In this document: positions 7,986 to 16,069 of the stretch, piece after piece | Layout of the letters: the number at the start of each line of letters is the position of its first letter | Numbering within the stretch: position 1 is the stretch's first letter | Source: Halobacteriales archaeon QS_4_70_19 | GTDB taxonomy: Archaea; Halobacteriota; Halobacteria; Halobacteriales; Haloarculaceae | Assembly (NCBI GenBank): GCA_003020985.1 | Contig: PXRM01000002.1 | Coordinates: 1-55,993 of the forward strand | Direction: 5' to 3' | DNA: 55,993 nucleotides | Notes under the pieces: generated by a model | The model's database searches: none | The model's input: the letters and a program-made list of their open reading frames with translations, nothing else | Told to the model about the DNA's origin: nothing | Made by a program: the position numbers and the translations under genes

Positions 7986-9203
7986 TCAGCGTTTCTCCGC
8001 CTCGGCAATGGCGTTCGAGAGGCCGTGCCCGTTCGACGCGGGGTCGGGCGCGGAGGTGCTGTAGTCGGGCTCTCTCGGTGATCCGTCGTCCTCGGAGTCG
8101 GGGTCGTCGTCGGTCGACTCGTCGTCCCCCGCGACCCGGCGGACGGCCGGCGTGAGGTCGTCCCCGGCCACGTCGGCGTCGGGGGAGGTCACGCAGCGGA
8201 CGGCCGGCGTGGGCTCGCCCGCCACCTCGCGGGGCTCCGCGCGGGCCGGGTCGGCGGCGGCCGTGGGGACGGCGTCCGCGTCGGCTTCGGGGGTTTCGTC
8301 TGCGGCATCGTCCGCGGCGGGCGGCTCCCCCGCGTCGGCCCCGTCCTCGCGGGTGATGTTCATCGCCCCGCGGGCGCGGATGGCGCCGTCGACCTCGGCC
8401 TCGTCGTGGAGGTCGAGGTTCTCGCAGGCCACGTCACCCCGGACGTGAGCGTCGGCGTCAATGGTCACGTCGCCGCCCCGCGTGGTCACGTCGCCGTGGA
8501 TGACGGCACCGGGGGCGACCGTGACGTCGCCCTTCGCGCGGAGCGAGCCGAACAGCTCCGTCCGCTCGCCCACCTCGATGGACTCGGCCCGGAGGTTCCC
8601 GTGGAGCCGGCAGTCCGCGCCGACCGTCGCCTCGGTGGAGACCTGCCAGGCGTCGTCGGAGACGCGCGCGCCGCGCGGGACGAGCACGGGTTCGTGCTCG
8701 CGGTCGTTGGTGAGGAACTCGTCGACGACCTCCTCGGCGTCCTCGTCCCGGCCCAGTCGCAGCAGCTGCGAGAGGTAGATGAACAGGAAGACGATGGTGG
8801 GCATCGGATTCCGGATGACGATCCAGCCGTTCGCCTCGAAGCCGTCCTCGATGTCGACGTCGTCGCCGATGTCGAGGTCGCCCGAGACGATGAGCTGGCC
8901 GGCGACGTGGACGCGCTCGCCGAGGTAGGCGTCGCCGCCGACGAGCACGTTGCCGCCCACGTCGCACCAGACGTCGAGCCGGCACTCGCCGCCGGCCTCG
9001 ATGTCGCCGCCGAAGCGGACGCGCTCGCCCGCGTAGACGTTCCGCCCGCGGACCCCGAACTCGACGGTCGACTGCCCGCCGACGACCACGTCCCCGTTTG
9101 CCACGAGGGCGTGCTCCTCTACGGTGGTCCCGTCGGGGATCTGCAACCGGTCCAGCGGGTCCGAGCGGATGGACACGCCGTCGGGTTGGCAGACCCTCCT
9201 CAT
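7986..9203 (-). CDS. Polymer-forming cytoskeletal (bactofilin/halofilin-like) membrane protein
   Basis: 405 residues. Two stretches of short repeating beta-strand turns (about 30-130 and 185-285, for example VVVGGQSTVEFGVRG and VRGDVACENLDLHDEAEVDG) have the right-handed beta-helix pattern of bactofilins. Between them is one hydrophobic helix (about 135-150, PTIVFLFIYLSQLL). The last 110 residues are acidic and disordered. Bactofilins self-assemble into filaments that shape the envelope. The start is uncertain: ATG at 9203 overlaps a TATA-like TTTATG, and GTG at 9176 would then be the leaderless start. Confidence 0.85.
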   Translation of the reverse strand: MRRVCQPDGVSIRSDPLDRLQIPDGTTVEEHALVANGDVVVGGQSTVEFGVRGRNVYAGERVRFGGDIEAGGECRLDVWCDVGGNVLVGGDAYLGERVHVAGQLIVSGDLDIGDDVDIEDGFEANGWIVIRNPMPTIVFLFIYLSQLLRLGRDEDAEEVVDEFLTNDREHEPVLVPRGARVSDDAWQVSTEATVGADCRLHGNLRAESIEVGERTELFGSLRAKGDVTVAPGAVIHGDVTTRGGDVTIDADAHVRGDVACENLDLHDEAEVDGAIRARGAMNITREDGADAGEPPAADDAADETPEADADAVPTAAADPARAEPREVAGEPTPAVRCVTSPDADVAGDDLTPAVRRVAGDDESTDDDPDSEDDGSPREPDYSTSAPDPASNGHGLSNAIAEAEKR

Positions 9204-9342
9204 AAACCCTGACGCCGCGCACGACGGGCGTCAGACGCTCGTGCGACGCCGCGTCGGGGGCGCTCCCGCGCCATCGCGGGCTGTGTCCGGTCGTCGCCGG
9301 GGACCCCAACCCCTTTGCGTGGTCCATACCACTCGTAGCGTA

Positions 9343-10251
9343 ATGGCAACGTGCGCCGTCTGTGGGAAGCACGTCGACATGCCGTACCGCTGCAACCGGT
9401 GCGGCCAGAACTACTGTTCCGAACACCGACTGCCCGAGAACCACTCCTGCGCCGGCCTGAACGACTGGGACGACCCCGACGGGGTCTTCGACTCGGGGTT
9501 CGACGACAGCGTCCGGAACCGCGGCCGCTCCGGCGGCGGGCTCTCGGACCGGGCCTCCGGCCTGTTCGGCACCGGCGGGCCGCTGAGCTACGTCCGCGGG
9601 AACGTCTCCTACCTGTTCCTGGCGATCATGTTCGTCGTCTTCGTCCTGGAGTTCCTCGTCCTGGCCACGCTCGGTCGGGACGCGTTCCGGGACGTATTCG
9701 TGCTCACCTCGGCCCACCCGGAGTACGTCTGGACCTGGGTCACCTCGGTGTTCTCGCACTCGCCGAAGACCTTCTTCCACATCATCGGGAACGGCATCGT
9801 GCTGTACTTCTTCGGGCCGGTCGTCGAGCGCCGCATCGGCTCGAGGCGCTTCGCCGCACTGTTCCTCGCGACCGGGATGATCGCCGGGCTCAGCCAGATC
9901 ACCTTCGGCTTGCTCATCGGTGACCCCGTCTCGGGCGTCCTGGGGGCCAGCGGCGCCATCATGGCCATCCTCGGCATCCTGACGGTGCTGAACCCCAATC
10001 TCAAGGTGTACCTCTACTTCATCCTCCCCGTCCCCATCTGGGTGCTCACGCTCGGCTACGCCGGGCTCTCCGTGTTCGGCGCGCTCAGCACCACCAACGC
10101 CCTCAGCAACGTCGCCCACGTCGCCCACCTCTCGGGGCTCGTGCTCGGACTCGCCTACGGCCAGCACGTCAAGGGCAAGGTCCGGGGCCCCTCGGACGAA
10201 CTCCAGCTCGGCGGCGGGATGCGACGCGGTGGCGGTCGCGGGCCGTTCTAG
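9343..10251 (+). CDS. Rhomboid-family intramembrane serine protease with AN1-type zinc finger
   Basis: 302 residues. Residues 4-36 carry a Cys/His-rich AN1-like finger (CAVCGKH, CNRCGQNYCSEH). Six hydrophobic segments follow. Rhomboid motifs: H146-x3-N150 in the second helix, GASG with nucleophile S203, and H262 in AHLSGLVLGLAYG, giving the Ser-His dyad. It would cleave transmembrane helices within the membrane; the finger probably binds protein partners in the cytoplasm. The ATG at 9343 begins directly at the finger, while the longer open frame upstream is antisense to the bactofilin gene. The C-terminal tail is Gly/Arg-rich. Confidence 0.95.
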   Translation: MATCAVCGKHVDMPYRCNRCGQNYCSEHRLPENHSCAGLNDWDDPDGVFDSGFDDSVRNRGRSGGGLSDRASGLFGTGGPLSYVRGNVSYLFLAIMFVVFVLEFLVLATLGRDAFRDVFVLTSAHPEYVWTWVTSVFSHSPKTFFHIIGNGIVLYFFGPVVERRIGSRRFAALFLATGMIAGLSQITFGLLIGDPVSGVLGASGAIMAILGILTVLNPNLKVYLYFILPVPIWVLTLGYAGLSVFGALSTTNALSNVAHVAHLSGLVLGLAYGQHVKGKVRGPSDELQLGGGMRRGGGRGPF

Positions 10252-10262
10252 CGAGTTCCTTG

Positions 10263-10287
10263 ATTATCCGCCGCTCCTGCCGATAAT
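10263..10287 (+). terminator. Inverted repeat after the rhomboid gene
   Basis: ATTATC and GATAAT flank a 13-nt loop 12 bases past the rhomboid stop. A second perfect stem, CCGGTT-atctcg-AACCGG, lies at 10340-10357. Either may end the rhomboid transcript. Confidence 0.35.
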
Positions 10288-10429
10288 CCCTCGTTCTCGA
10301 GGACACGTCTCGATCTATCCTGGTTACTCGACCGACGTTCCGGTTATCTCGAACCGGGCGCCGCCCGCCGTCCCCTCGGTAATCGTACCGTCCAACAGGT
10401 TCCTCCCGGCGCGGACCGAGAACTCGACC

Positions 10430-11200
10430 ATGCGCGACCCGCCAGCCCGCTTCGACCCGGACCCGTCCCTCTCGCGTGCGGCGATGGAGGCGCTCCAGTG
10501 CGAGATCGCCGACGCGGCCGTCTTCGACGACGACCTGCCTTTCGACCCCGCGCGGGTCGGCGAGACCGGCCCGGACGCCCCGCTCGTCGCCGGCGTCGAC
10601 CAGGCGTTCCTGACCGACCGCGAGCCCGAGCGGGCCGTCAGCGCCATCGTCCTGTGGCGCGGCGGCGAGGTGGTCGAGCGGACCCACGCCGTCCTCGACG
10701 TCGACCTCCCGTACATCCCGGGGCTGCTCTCCTTCCGCGAAGCCGGCTCCATCCTCGCGGCGTTCCGGACCCTCGACCGCGACCCCGACGTGGCGCTGTT
10801 CGACGGCAGCGGCCGCATCCACTTCCGACAGGCGGGCCTCGCCACCCACGTCGGCGCGGCGCTGGACCTGCCCAGCGTCGGCGTCGCCAAGTCGCTGCTC
10901 TGCGGGACGCCCCGCGAGTCCGTCGACGAACTCCCGGCGGGCGCCCGGGTCCCCGTCGAGGTCCGCGATGGCGACGACCTGGACGCCCCGGTCGGAACCG
11001 TCGTCGGCTACGCCTACCAGAGCCGCCAGTTCCCGGACTCGAGGCGCATCAACCCGCTGTACGTCTCGCCCGGACACCGCGTGAGCGCCGGGACCGCCGT
11101 CGCCCTCGTGGCCCGGTGCGGGGGCGACTACAAGCTCCCGGAACCGACGCGGCTGGCCGACGCGTACGCCGACGAGGTGAAGCGGGAGCTGCGGGAGTAG
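10430..11200 (+). CDS. nfi: Endonuclease V
   Basis: 256 residues. Family motifs: AGVDQAF with the first catalytic Asp, DLPYIPGLLSFREA, LFDGSGRIHFRQAGLATHVG with the second Asp, GVAKSLL, and RINPLYVSPGHRVS. Endonuclease V nicks DNA (or RNA) one base 3' to deoxyinosine, acting in repair of deaminated adenine. The usual HPR in the third motif reads HFR here. I start at the ATG at 10430, giving a normal length; the open frame runs further up to 10229 but overlaps the rhomboid gene. Confidence 0.95.
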   Translation: MRDPPARFDPDPSLSRAAMEALQCEIADAAVFDDDLPFDPARVGETGPDAPLVAGVDQAFLTDREPERAVSAIVLWRGGEVVERTHAVLDVDLPYIPGLLSFREAGSILAAFRTLDRDPDVALFDGSGRIHFRQAGLATHVGAALDLPSVGVAKSLLCGTPRESVDELPAGARVPVEVRDGDDLDAPVGTVVGYAYQSRQFPDSRRINPLYVSPGHRVSAGTAVALVARCGGDYKLPEPTRLADAYADEVKRELRE

Positions 11201-11291
11201 CGGCCGCCGGGTCTCCCGGCGACGCCGTGGACGACTGTGGCGATCGAAGCCGCTCGTCGGCCGGGCCGTGGTACGGGCCACACGGACCCGT

Positions 11292-11322
11292 GGCTGGCGA
11301 TCCCCACTGGGGTCGTCCTGGC
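11292..11322 (+). repeat. 31-bp direct repeat, copy 1
   Basis: Exact match to 11357-11387. It begins GGCTGGCGATCC, ends GTCGTCCTGGC and contains a CCCCACTGGGG palindrome with 5-bp arms. The bases immediately outside differ between copies, so 31 bp is the full identity. Confidence 0.9.
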
Positions 11323-11356
11323 TCGGGACCTGGAGCGCCGGCACGCTGGCCGTGCA

Positions 11357-11387
11357 GGCTGGCGATCCCCACTGGGGTCGTCCTGGC
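11357..11387 (+). repeat. 31-bp direct repeat, copy 2
   Basis: Exact copy of 11292-11322, separated from it by a unique 34-nt spacer (11323-11356). I see no third copy one period (65 nt) to either side. Confidence 0.9.
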
Positions 11388-11641
11388 GCTGGTGGGCCTC
11401 CACCTGGCGGCACGTCCGGAGCGGTTCTACGGCAACGCGTTCGTCGAACACGGCTGGCCCCGAACGCTCGAACGCCTCCTCGGGCCACGGAGAGCCCGGT
11501 GGGCGCTGCGAGTGCTCGTCCTGGTCGCGTGGAGCGGGTGGCTCGTCGCCCACGGGACGGCGGCCCTGCTCGGTGGCTGATCGCCCCGACCCGGAACCGA
11601 ACGCCAGACATACGCCGTCACCACCCCAAGCCCCGGCACCG

Positions 11642-12733
11642 ATGGTCACCAAGGAGGCGTCGTGGGCCTACCGCGACGCGTTCGACGAGGCGTTCGCGCG
11701 GACCTACTTCCGGCGGTTCGGGCCGGGCGTCGTCTCCTCGGTCGGCGTCGGCACCTACCTCGGCGAGCCCACGGACGAGGCGGACGACCGCTACGAGCGG
11801 GCGGTCCGGGAGGCCGTCGAATCCGGCGTCAGCGTCGTCGACACGGCGGTCAACTACCGGGCGCAGCGCTCGGAGCGGGCCGTCGGCCGGGCCATCGAGG
11901 CCGCCGACGCGGACCGCGAGGCGCTGCTGGTGGCGACGAAGGGCGGCTTCGTCCCCTTCGACGGCGACCGGCCGGACGACCCGGCCGCCCACGTCCGCGA
12001 GGAGTGGTTCGAGCCGGACGACGCGAGTCCCGAGGAGATGGTCCGGGGGAACTGCCTCGCGCCGCGGTTCCTGGACCGCTCGCTGGACCTGTCGCTCGAC
12101 AACCTCGGACTCGACATCGTCGACTGCTACTACGTCCACAACCCGGAGACGCAACTGGAGGAGCGCGACCGCGAGACGGTGTACGACCTGCTGGAGGACG
12201 CGTTCGTCCGACTCGAGGAGCGCCGCGAGGCCGGCGACCTGCGGTACTACGGCGTCGCGACCTGGGAGTGCTTCCGCGTGGCCGAGGGTCATCCCAGCTA
12301 CCTGTCGCTGCCCGAGATCGTCCGGCGGGCGCGGACCGCGAGCGACCGCGCGGGGACGGGCGCGACCGGCTTCCGCGCCGTGCAGCTCCCATTCAACGTC
12401 CACATGGCCGACGCGTTCACCCGCGAGGCCCATCCCGGCCCCGACGGCCCGCAGAGCGCGCTCACGTTCGCTCACGAGGCCGGACTGGACGTGTTCGCCA
12501 GTGCGCCGCTGAAGCAGGGCGCCCTCGCCCGCGAGGGCGCCATCCCCGAGGCGGTGGCGTCGAAGCTGGCCGGCGAGACCCCCGCCCAGCGGGCCATCAA
12601 CTTCGCCCGCTCCGCCCCCGGCGTGACCGCGGCCCTCGTCGGGATGGGCAGCCCGGAGTACGTCGCCGAGAACGTCGGCGCCGGTCGGTACGAACCGCTG
12701 GGGGCCGAGGCGTTCGACGCCACGTTCGAGTGA
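11642..12733 (+). CDS. Aldo/keto reductase
   Basis: 363 residues with an AKR (beta/alpha)8 barrel. The catalytic tetrad is visible: D67 and Y72 (DTAVNY), K100 (ATKGG), H166 (YVHNP). Late blocks with QRAINFARSAPGVTAALVGMGSPEYVAEN match the NADP(H)-binding end. These enzymes reduce carbonyls with NADPH; the substrate is unknown. An insertion after the lysine strand (about 104-135) is acidic. ATG at 11642 is chosen because the upstream frame is the broken small membrane gene. Confidence 0.93.
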   Translation: MVTKEASWAYRDAFDEAFARTYFRRFGPGVVSSVGVGTYLGEPTDEADDRYERAVREAVESGVSVVDTAVNYRAQRSERAVGRAIEAADADREALLVATKGGFVPFDGDRPDDPAAHVREEWFEPDDASPEEMVRGNCLAPRFLDRSLDLSLDNLGLDIVDCYYVHNPETQLEERDRETVYDLLEDAFVRLEERREAGDLRYYGVATWECFRVAEGHPSYLSLPEIVRRARTASDRAGTGATGFRAVQLPFNVHMADAFTREAHPGPDGPQSALTFAHEAGLDVFASAPLKQGALAREGAIPEAVASKLAGETPAQRAINFARSAPGVTAALVGMGSPEYVAENVGAGRYEPLGAEAFDATFE

Positions 12734-12866
12734 GCGCCCGGACGCCGACGACACCCCACACGGCCGTACCTGTCCGGGGAGCTGTAACGTCCGCGACGGC
12801 GGTTCACGGCGGTTCCGCGGCTGTGGGCCGCAAGCCCCATACGCACCCGCGCCGAATCGGGAGCCG

Positions 12867-13886
12867 ATGAGAGAACGGGCGGGACCGTTGCTGATCGCCA
12901 CGCTGGTACTCCTCTCCGGCTGTACGTCCTCGCTGGGCGCTGACGGGCCCAGTGTCGATCCCGGCGGGGAGGAGCCCGCCTGGAGCGGCGACGAGGACAA
13001 CCCCTACCGGCAGGAGCGACTCGTGGTCGCCATCGACAGGAGCGCCAACGACTCGCGCGAGTACGCGCCGCTCGTCCGCGAGGCGCTGGACTACTGGGAG
13101 GCCAACAGCGAGCGGTACGCGGGGTACCCCATCGAGTACGAGCTCGACCCCGACGCGACGGACCCGGACGTCCGGGTCCAGTTCGTCAACGCCGTCGAGC
13201 AGTGTGGCACGGAGACGCACGCCGCCGGCTGTGCGCCCGTCATCACCGAGCCGGGGCAGTTCGACCCGCCGGTCGAGGTGTCCGTCCGGACGGGCTTCTC
13301 CGACAACTCCACCGTACAGGTGCTCGAACACGAGCTGGGTCACACACTGGGACTCCACCACAGCGACGAGCCCCGGAAGGTGATGGCGGCCTCGTCGGCG
13401 CTGACGACGCCCCCGCAGAAGAACGCGACCGACCGGGCACTCCCCTGGCAGTCCGAGACGCTCTCAGTGTACGTCGACATGTCCGAGATCCCGGCGGACG
13501 AGCGCGACGAGGCCCGCCGGCAGGTCGACGGCGCGCTGGGCTACTTCGGGGAGGAGGCCGGCGGCACCGTCCCGGAGAACGTCAGCTTCGTCCGCACGGA
13601 CAACGAGAGCGCCGCCGACATCACCGTCCGCGCCACGGCGGAGTCCCCCTGCAGCACCTCGTCCGGGTCCTGCGGGTATCTCCTCGGGACCGACCCGGAC
13701 GGCGACGGCGCGCGCGAGTGGTACACGCGCCTGGAGATCACCGTCACCGACCTCGACACGGAGGCCATCGGCTGGCACGTCGGCCGCTGGCTCGGCGTCG
13801 GCTTCGGCCTCGAGGGCGAGGAGTACCCCGAACCCCTCCGCGAGAGCGCCTCCTACTCCGAACGCCGGAGCGACTGGTGGGAGTAG
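12867..13886 (+). CDS. Lipoprotein with tandem metzincin domains, second one inactive
   Basis: 339 residues. A lipoprotein signal ends LLLSGC-type at C19 (VLLSGCTS), so the protein is anchored outside the cell. Domain 1 (about 50-175) has the zinc motif HELGHTLGLHH: H155, E156, H159, G162, H165, followed by the Met-turn-like RKVMAAS. Domain 2 (about 197-325) repeats the same layout (VYVD strand, a Cys pair, ITVTDLDTEAIG) but the motif is WHVGRWLGVGF, without any zinc ligand. Domain 1 has a matching Cys pair (C113, C122; domain 2 C262, C269). Likely a secreted zinc peptidase with a degenerate repeat. Confidence 0.85.
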   Translation: MRERAGPLLIATLVLLSGCTSSLGADGPSVDPGGEEPAWSGDEDNPYRQERLVVAIDRSANDSREYAPLVREALDYWEANSERYAGYPIEYELDPDATDPDVRVQFVNAVEQCGTETHAAGCAPVITEPGQFDPPVEVSVRTGFSDNSTVQVLEHELGHTLGLHHSDEPRKVMAASSALTTPPQKNATDRALPWQSETLSVYVDMSEIPADERDEARRQVDGALGYFGEEAGGTVPENVSFVRTDNESAADITVRATAESPCSTSSGSCGYLLGTDPDGDGAREWYTRLEITVTDLDTEAIGWHVGRWLGVGFGLEGEEYPEPLRESASYSERRSDWWE

Positions 13887-14075
13887 TCCGGAGCGTATTT
13901 CGTGATAATTCGCGGAGTACGATCCAGATCCACCCGATTTCCGAGTTATCTCCGGGCGCTACCACGTAGTGGCCATACAGCGCGGAGAGGAGCCCGTCCC
14001 GGCGTTCAGGTCGACCCGGGGGCCGCCCCGCGCCTGGCACCTACAGTCAAGTGGCTGCACGCCGCCAGCCCCGCT

Positions 14076-14945
14076 ATGACGGTCGGAATCATCGGCGGGA
14101 GCGGGGTCTACGAGGCCCTGGACCTGGAGGGGGAGGCGACCCGGTACGTGGAGACGCCGTTCGGCGAGCCGAGCGGCCGGCTCACGGTCGGCGAACTGGC
14201 CGGCGAGGAGGTCGTCTTCCTCCCCCGGCACGGCCGCAACCACACGCTCGACCCGACGGAGGTGCCGTATCGCGCGAACGTCCACGCGCTGAAGCAGGTC
14301 GGCGTCGAGCGGGTCCTCGCGACGAACGCGGTCGGGAGCCTCCGCGAGGACCTGCCGCCCCGCACGCTCGTCCTGCCGGACCAGTACTTCGACCGGACGA
14401 AGCACCGCCCGATGAGCTTCTTCGGCGACGGCGTCGTCGCCCACCTCTCCATGGCCGAGCCGTACTGCCCGCACGTCCGCGAGCACCTCCACTCGTGTGC
14501 GGACGCGACCGACGCCGAGGTCGTCGACGGCGGGACCTACGTCTGCATCGAGGGGCCACAGTTCTCCACGCGGGCCGAGAGCGAGTTCTATCGGGCCAAC
14601 GACTGGGACGTCATCGGGATGACGACCGTCCCGGAGGCGAACCTGGCGCGGGAGGCGGAACTCTGCTACGCCCCGCTGACGGGCGTCACCGACTACGACG
14701 TCTGGCGCGAGCAGTCCGTCACGCTGTCCGAGGTCCAGAAGCACGCCGCGGCCAACGAGTCGGCCATCAACGCGGTCCTCGAACGGGCCATCCGTGACCT
14801 CCCCGACGAGCGCGACTGCGACTGTGGGTCCGCACTTGCGGGGGCCGTCACCACCCCGCCCGAGGCGATTCCGGTCGAGACGCGCAAACCGCTGGAGCTG
14901 CTCGTCGGCGACTACCTGAACGAGGCGGGCGCCGACGGCCTCTGA
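14076..14945 (+). CDS. mtnP: S-methyl-5'-thioadenosine phosphorylase
   Basis: 289 residues of the PNP/MTAP family. Seen: GIIGGSGVYE at the start, FLPRHGRNHTLDPTEVPYRAN (phosphate and ribose site), ATNAVGSLRED, CIEGPQFSTRAES and GMTTVPEANLAREAELCYA. It cleaves methylthioadenosine with phosphate to adenine and methylthioribose-1-phosphate in methionine salvage. Archaeal members may also accept other purine nucleosides. Start ATG at 14076; the frame continues upstream without homology. Confidence 0.93.
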   Translation: MTVGIIGGSGVYEALDLEGEATRYVETPFGEPSGRLTVGELAGEEVVFLPRHGRNHTLDPTEVPYRANVHALKQVGVERVLATNAVGSLREDLPPRTLVLPDQYFDRTKHRPMSFFGDGVVAHLSMAEPYCPHVREHLHSCADATDAEVVDGGTYVCIEGPQFSTRAESEFYRANDWDVIGMTTVPEANLAREAELCYAPLTGVTDYDVWREQSVTLSEVQKHAAANESAINAVLERAIRDLPDERDCDCGSALAGAVTTPPEAIPVETRKPLELLVGDYLNEAGADGL

Positions 14946-14999
14946 GGGGTCGTCCCGACGCGTCCGCGGTCCCCGGTCGTCACCACCTGTCGACGGCTC

Positions 15000-15788
15000 T
15001 CAGTCACCCTTGTTTCTGCCCGGCGCGTCGCCGCTCTTGCCGGGGGCGTCGTCGTCCTCGTCGGTCTCGTCGTCGTCATCTTCCTCGTCCTGCGGGTCCG
15101 CCCCGTCTGCCGAGTCGCCACCCCCGTCACGCGTCGCGTGCTGCCGGTGCTCGTCGAGCAGGTCCTGGTGGGTCTCCAGCGCCGCCTCGTGCTCGGCCAG
15201 CAGCCGGTCGTAGGCCTCGTCGGAGCCGTACTCCTCGACGTGGTCCCGGACGTCCTCGACGTGCTCCTCGTACCGCTCCAGATGCTCCTCGTACCGGTCA
15301 CGATGCTCCTCGTAGCGCTCCCGGTGTTCCTCCCACGCCGCCTCGCCGGCATCGGTCCGTTCCAGCCGCTCGTGTTCATCGCGGAGGTCGGCGTGTTCCC
15401 CACGGAGTTCCGCGTACTCGTCCACGAGGTGCTGGTGGGTCGCCCGGAGTTCCTCGAGGGACTCGCGTTCCTCCGCGGTCGGCTCACCCTGTTCAGTGGG
15501 CGTGTCGGCGGCCAGTGGCGCTTCCGTCGCGGGAGCCGAGGCGTCCCCGTCGGTCGGTGACCCGTCCCCGGTCGACGGAGTGGCGGTCCCCGACTCGGCC
15601 GCCGGTGGCGAGGGACTGGGGACCGGCCCCGGGGCGTCCGTCTGGTTGCCCACGGTGGGAACCAGGCCCGGCCCGGCCAGCGCGATGACCACCCCTGCGG
15701 CGAACAGCACCGTGCCCGCCACCATGATCGTGAGCTGGACCCCCTCGGCGGTGGTCCCGGGAGCGAATCGGGGCGTCAGTGTCGACAT
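15000..15788 (-). CDS. Membrane-anchored coiled-coil protein with heptad repeats
   Basis: 262 residues from ATG at 15788. One hydrophobic segment (about 17-40, TIMVAGTVLFAAGVVIALAG) is followed by a Pro/Ser/Thr-rich linker and a long charged coiled coil (about 105-225). In the middle the heptad unit (RYEEHR-type) repeats at least four times, matching three 21-bp DNA units at 15261-15323. The tail is a run of Asp and Glu. I do not recognise a family. The layout suggests an extracellular or periplasm-like stalk tethered by its N-terminus. Confidence 0.75.
   Translation of the reverse strand: MSTLTPRFAPGTTAEGVQLTIMVAGTVLFAAGVVIALAGPGLVPTVGNQTDAPGPVPSPSPPAAESGTATPSTGDGSPTDGDASAPATEAPLAADTPTEQGEPTAEERESLEELRATHQHLVDEYAELRGEHADLRDEHERLERTDAGEAAWEEHRERYEEHRDRYEEHLERYEEHVEDVRDHVEEYGSDEAYDRLLAEHEAALETHQDLLDEHRQHATRDGGGDSADGADPQDEEDDDDETDEDDDAPGKSGDAPGRNKGD
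15261..15323 (-). repeat. Three 21-bp tandem units encoding coiled-coil heptads
   Basis: Units at 15261-15281, 15282-15302 and 15303-15323 share TGCTCCTCGTA plus a variable GC-rich part. They encode successive heptads of the coiled coil in the gene at 15000-15788. Confidence 0.8.
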
Positions 15789-15964
15789 ACCCTCGGTTAG
15801 CGGACTCCGGTGTTTGCTTACGCGTCGGGTAACGACTCCGGTGAACCGACCAGTCACCGTCGTTCGCGGTGGTTCTCCCGTGACTGTCCGGAACGACTCC
15901 CCCGGCGGGAGTCCGTGGGACCGCCCGGCACCAACCACTAACTGTCGGCGTCCGCGGGGGGCGT

Positions 15965-16033
15965 ATGGACCTCACCGAGCAGCTCTACCTCGCCGACGCG
16001 ACCGGGGAGCGGGACTGGCGGCCGGGCGACTGA
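15965..16033 (+). pseudogene. 22-codon fragment resembling the start of an alanyl-tRNA editing (AlaX) gene
   Basis: ATG at 15965 gives MDLTEQLYLADATGERDW and stops at TGA 16031-16033. The opening TEQLYLADA resembles the N-terminus of AlaX-type alanyl-tRNA editing proteins, but the zinc-binding domain is absent. It sits between the start of the coiled-coil gene and the end of scpA. It may be a deletion remnant or chance; the match is short. Confidence 0.25.
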
Positions 16034-16069
16034 GAACGGGAACGCGCGGAACGGGGAGCGGCCCGGCGG

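Larger units (their letters stand above)
11237..11580 (+). pseudogene. Small two-span membrane protein gene, frameshifted by a 65-bp insertion
   Basis: From GTG at 11237 the frame reads to WLAIPTGVVLA, then loses sense. The frame ending at TGA 11578-11580 starts sense at RLAIPTGVVLALVGLHLA and continues through a second helix, LRVLVLVAWSGWLVAHGTA. The same 31-bp sequence encodes LAIPTGVVLA in both places, 65 bp apart. Removing one repeat plus the 34-bp spacer restores a single 92-residue two-span membrane protein. An alternative is expression from a GTG at 11290, with an odd Gly/Pro-rich N-terminus. Function unknown. Confidence 0.6.

Noticed and set aside
11292..11387. CRISPR array
   Set aside because: Only two repeats, no cas genes, no leader, and the repeat sequence encodes part of a membrane helix in both copies. 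A coding-sequence duplication explains it better.
10169..11611. 480-codon minus-strand frame opposite endonuclease V
   Set aside because: Arg/Asp-rich shadow; endonuclease V motifs on the plus strand are complete.
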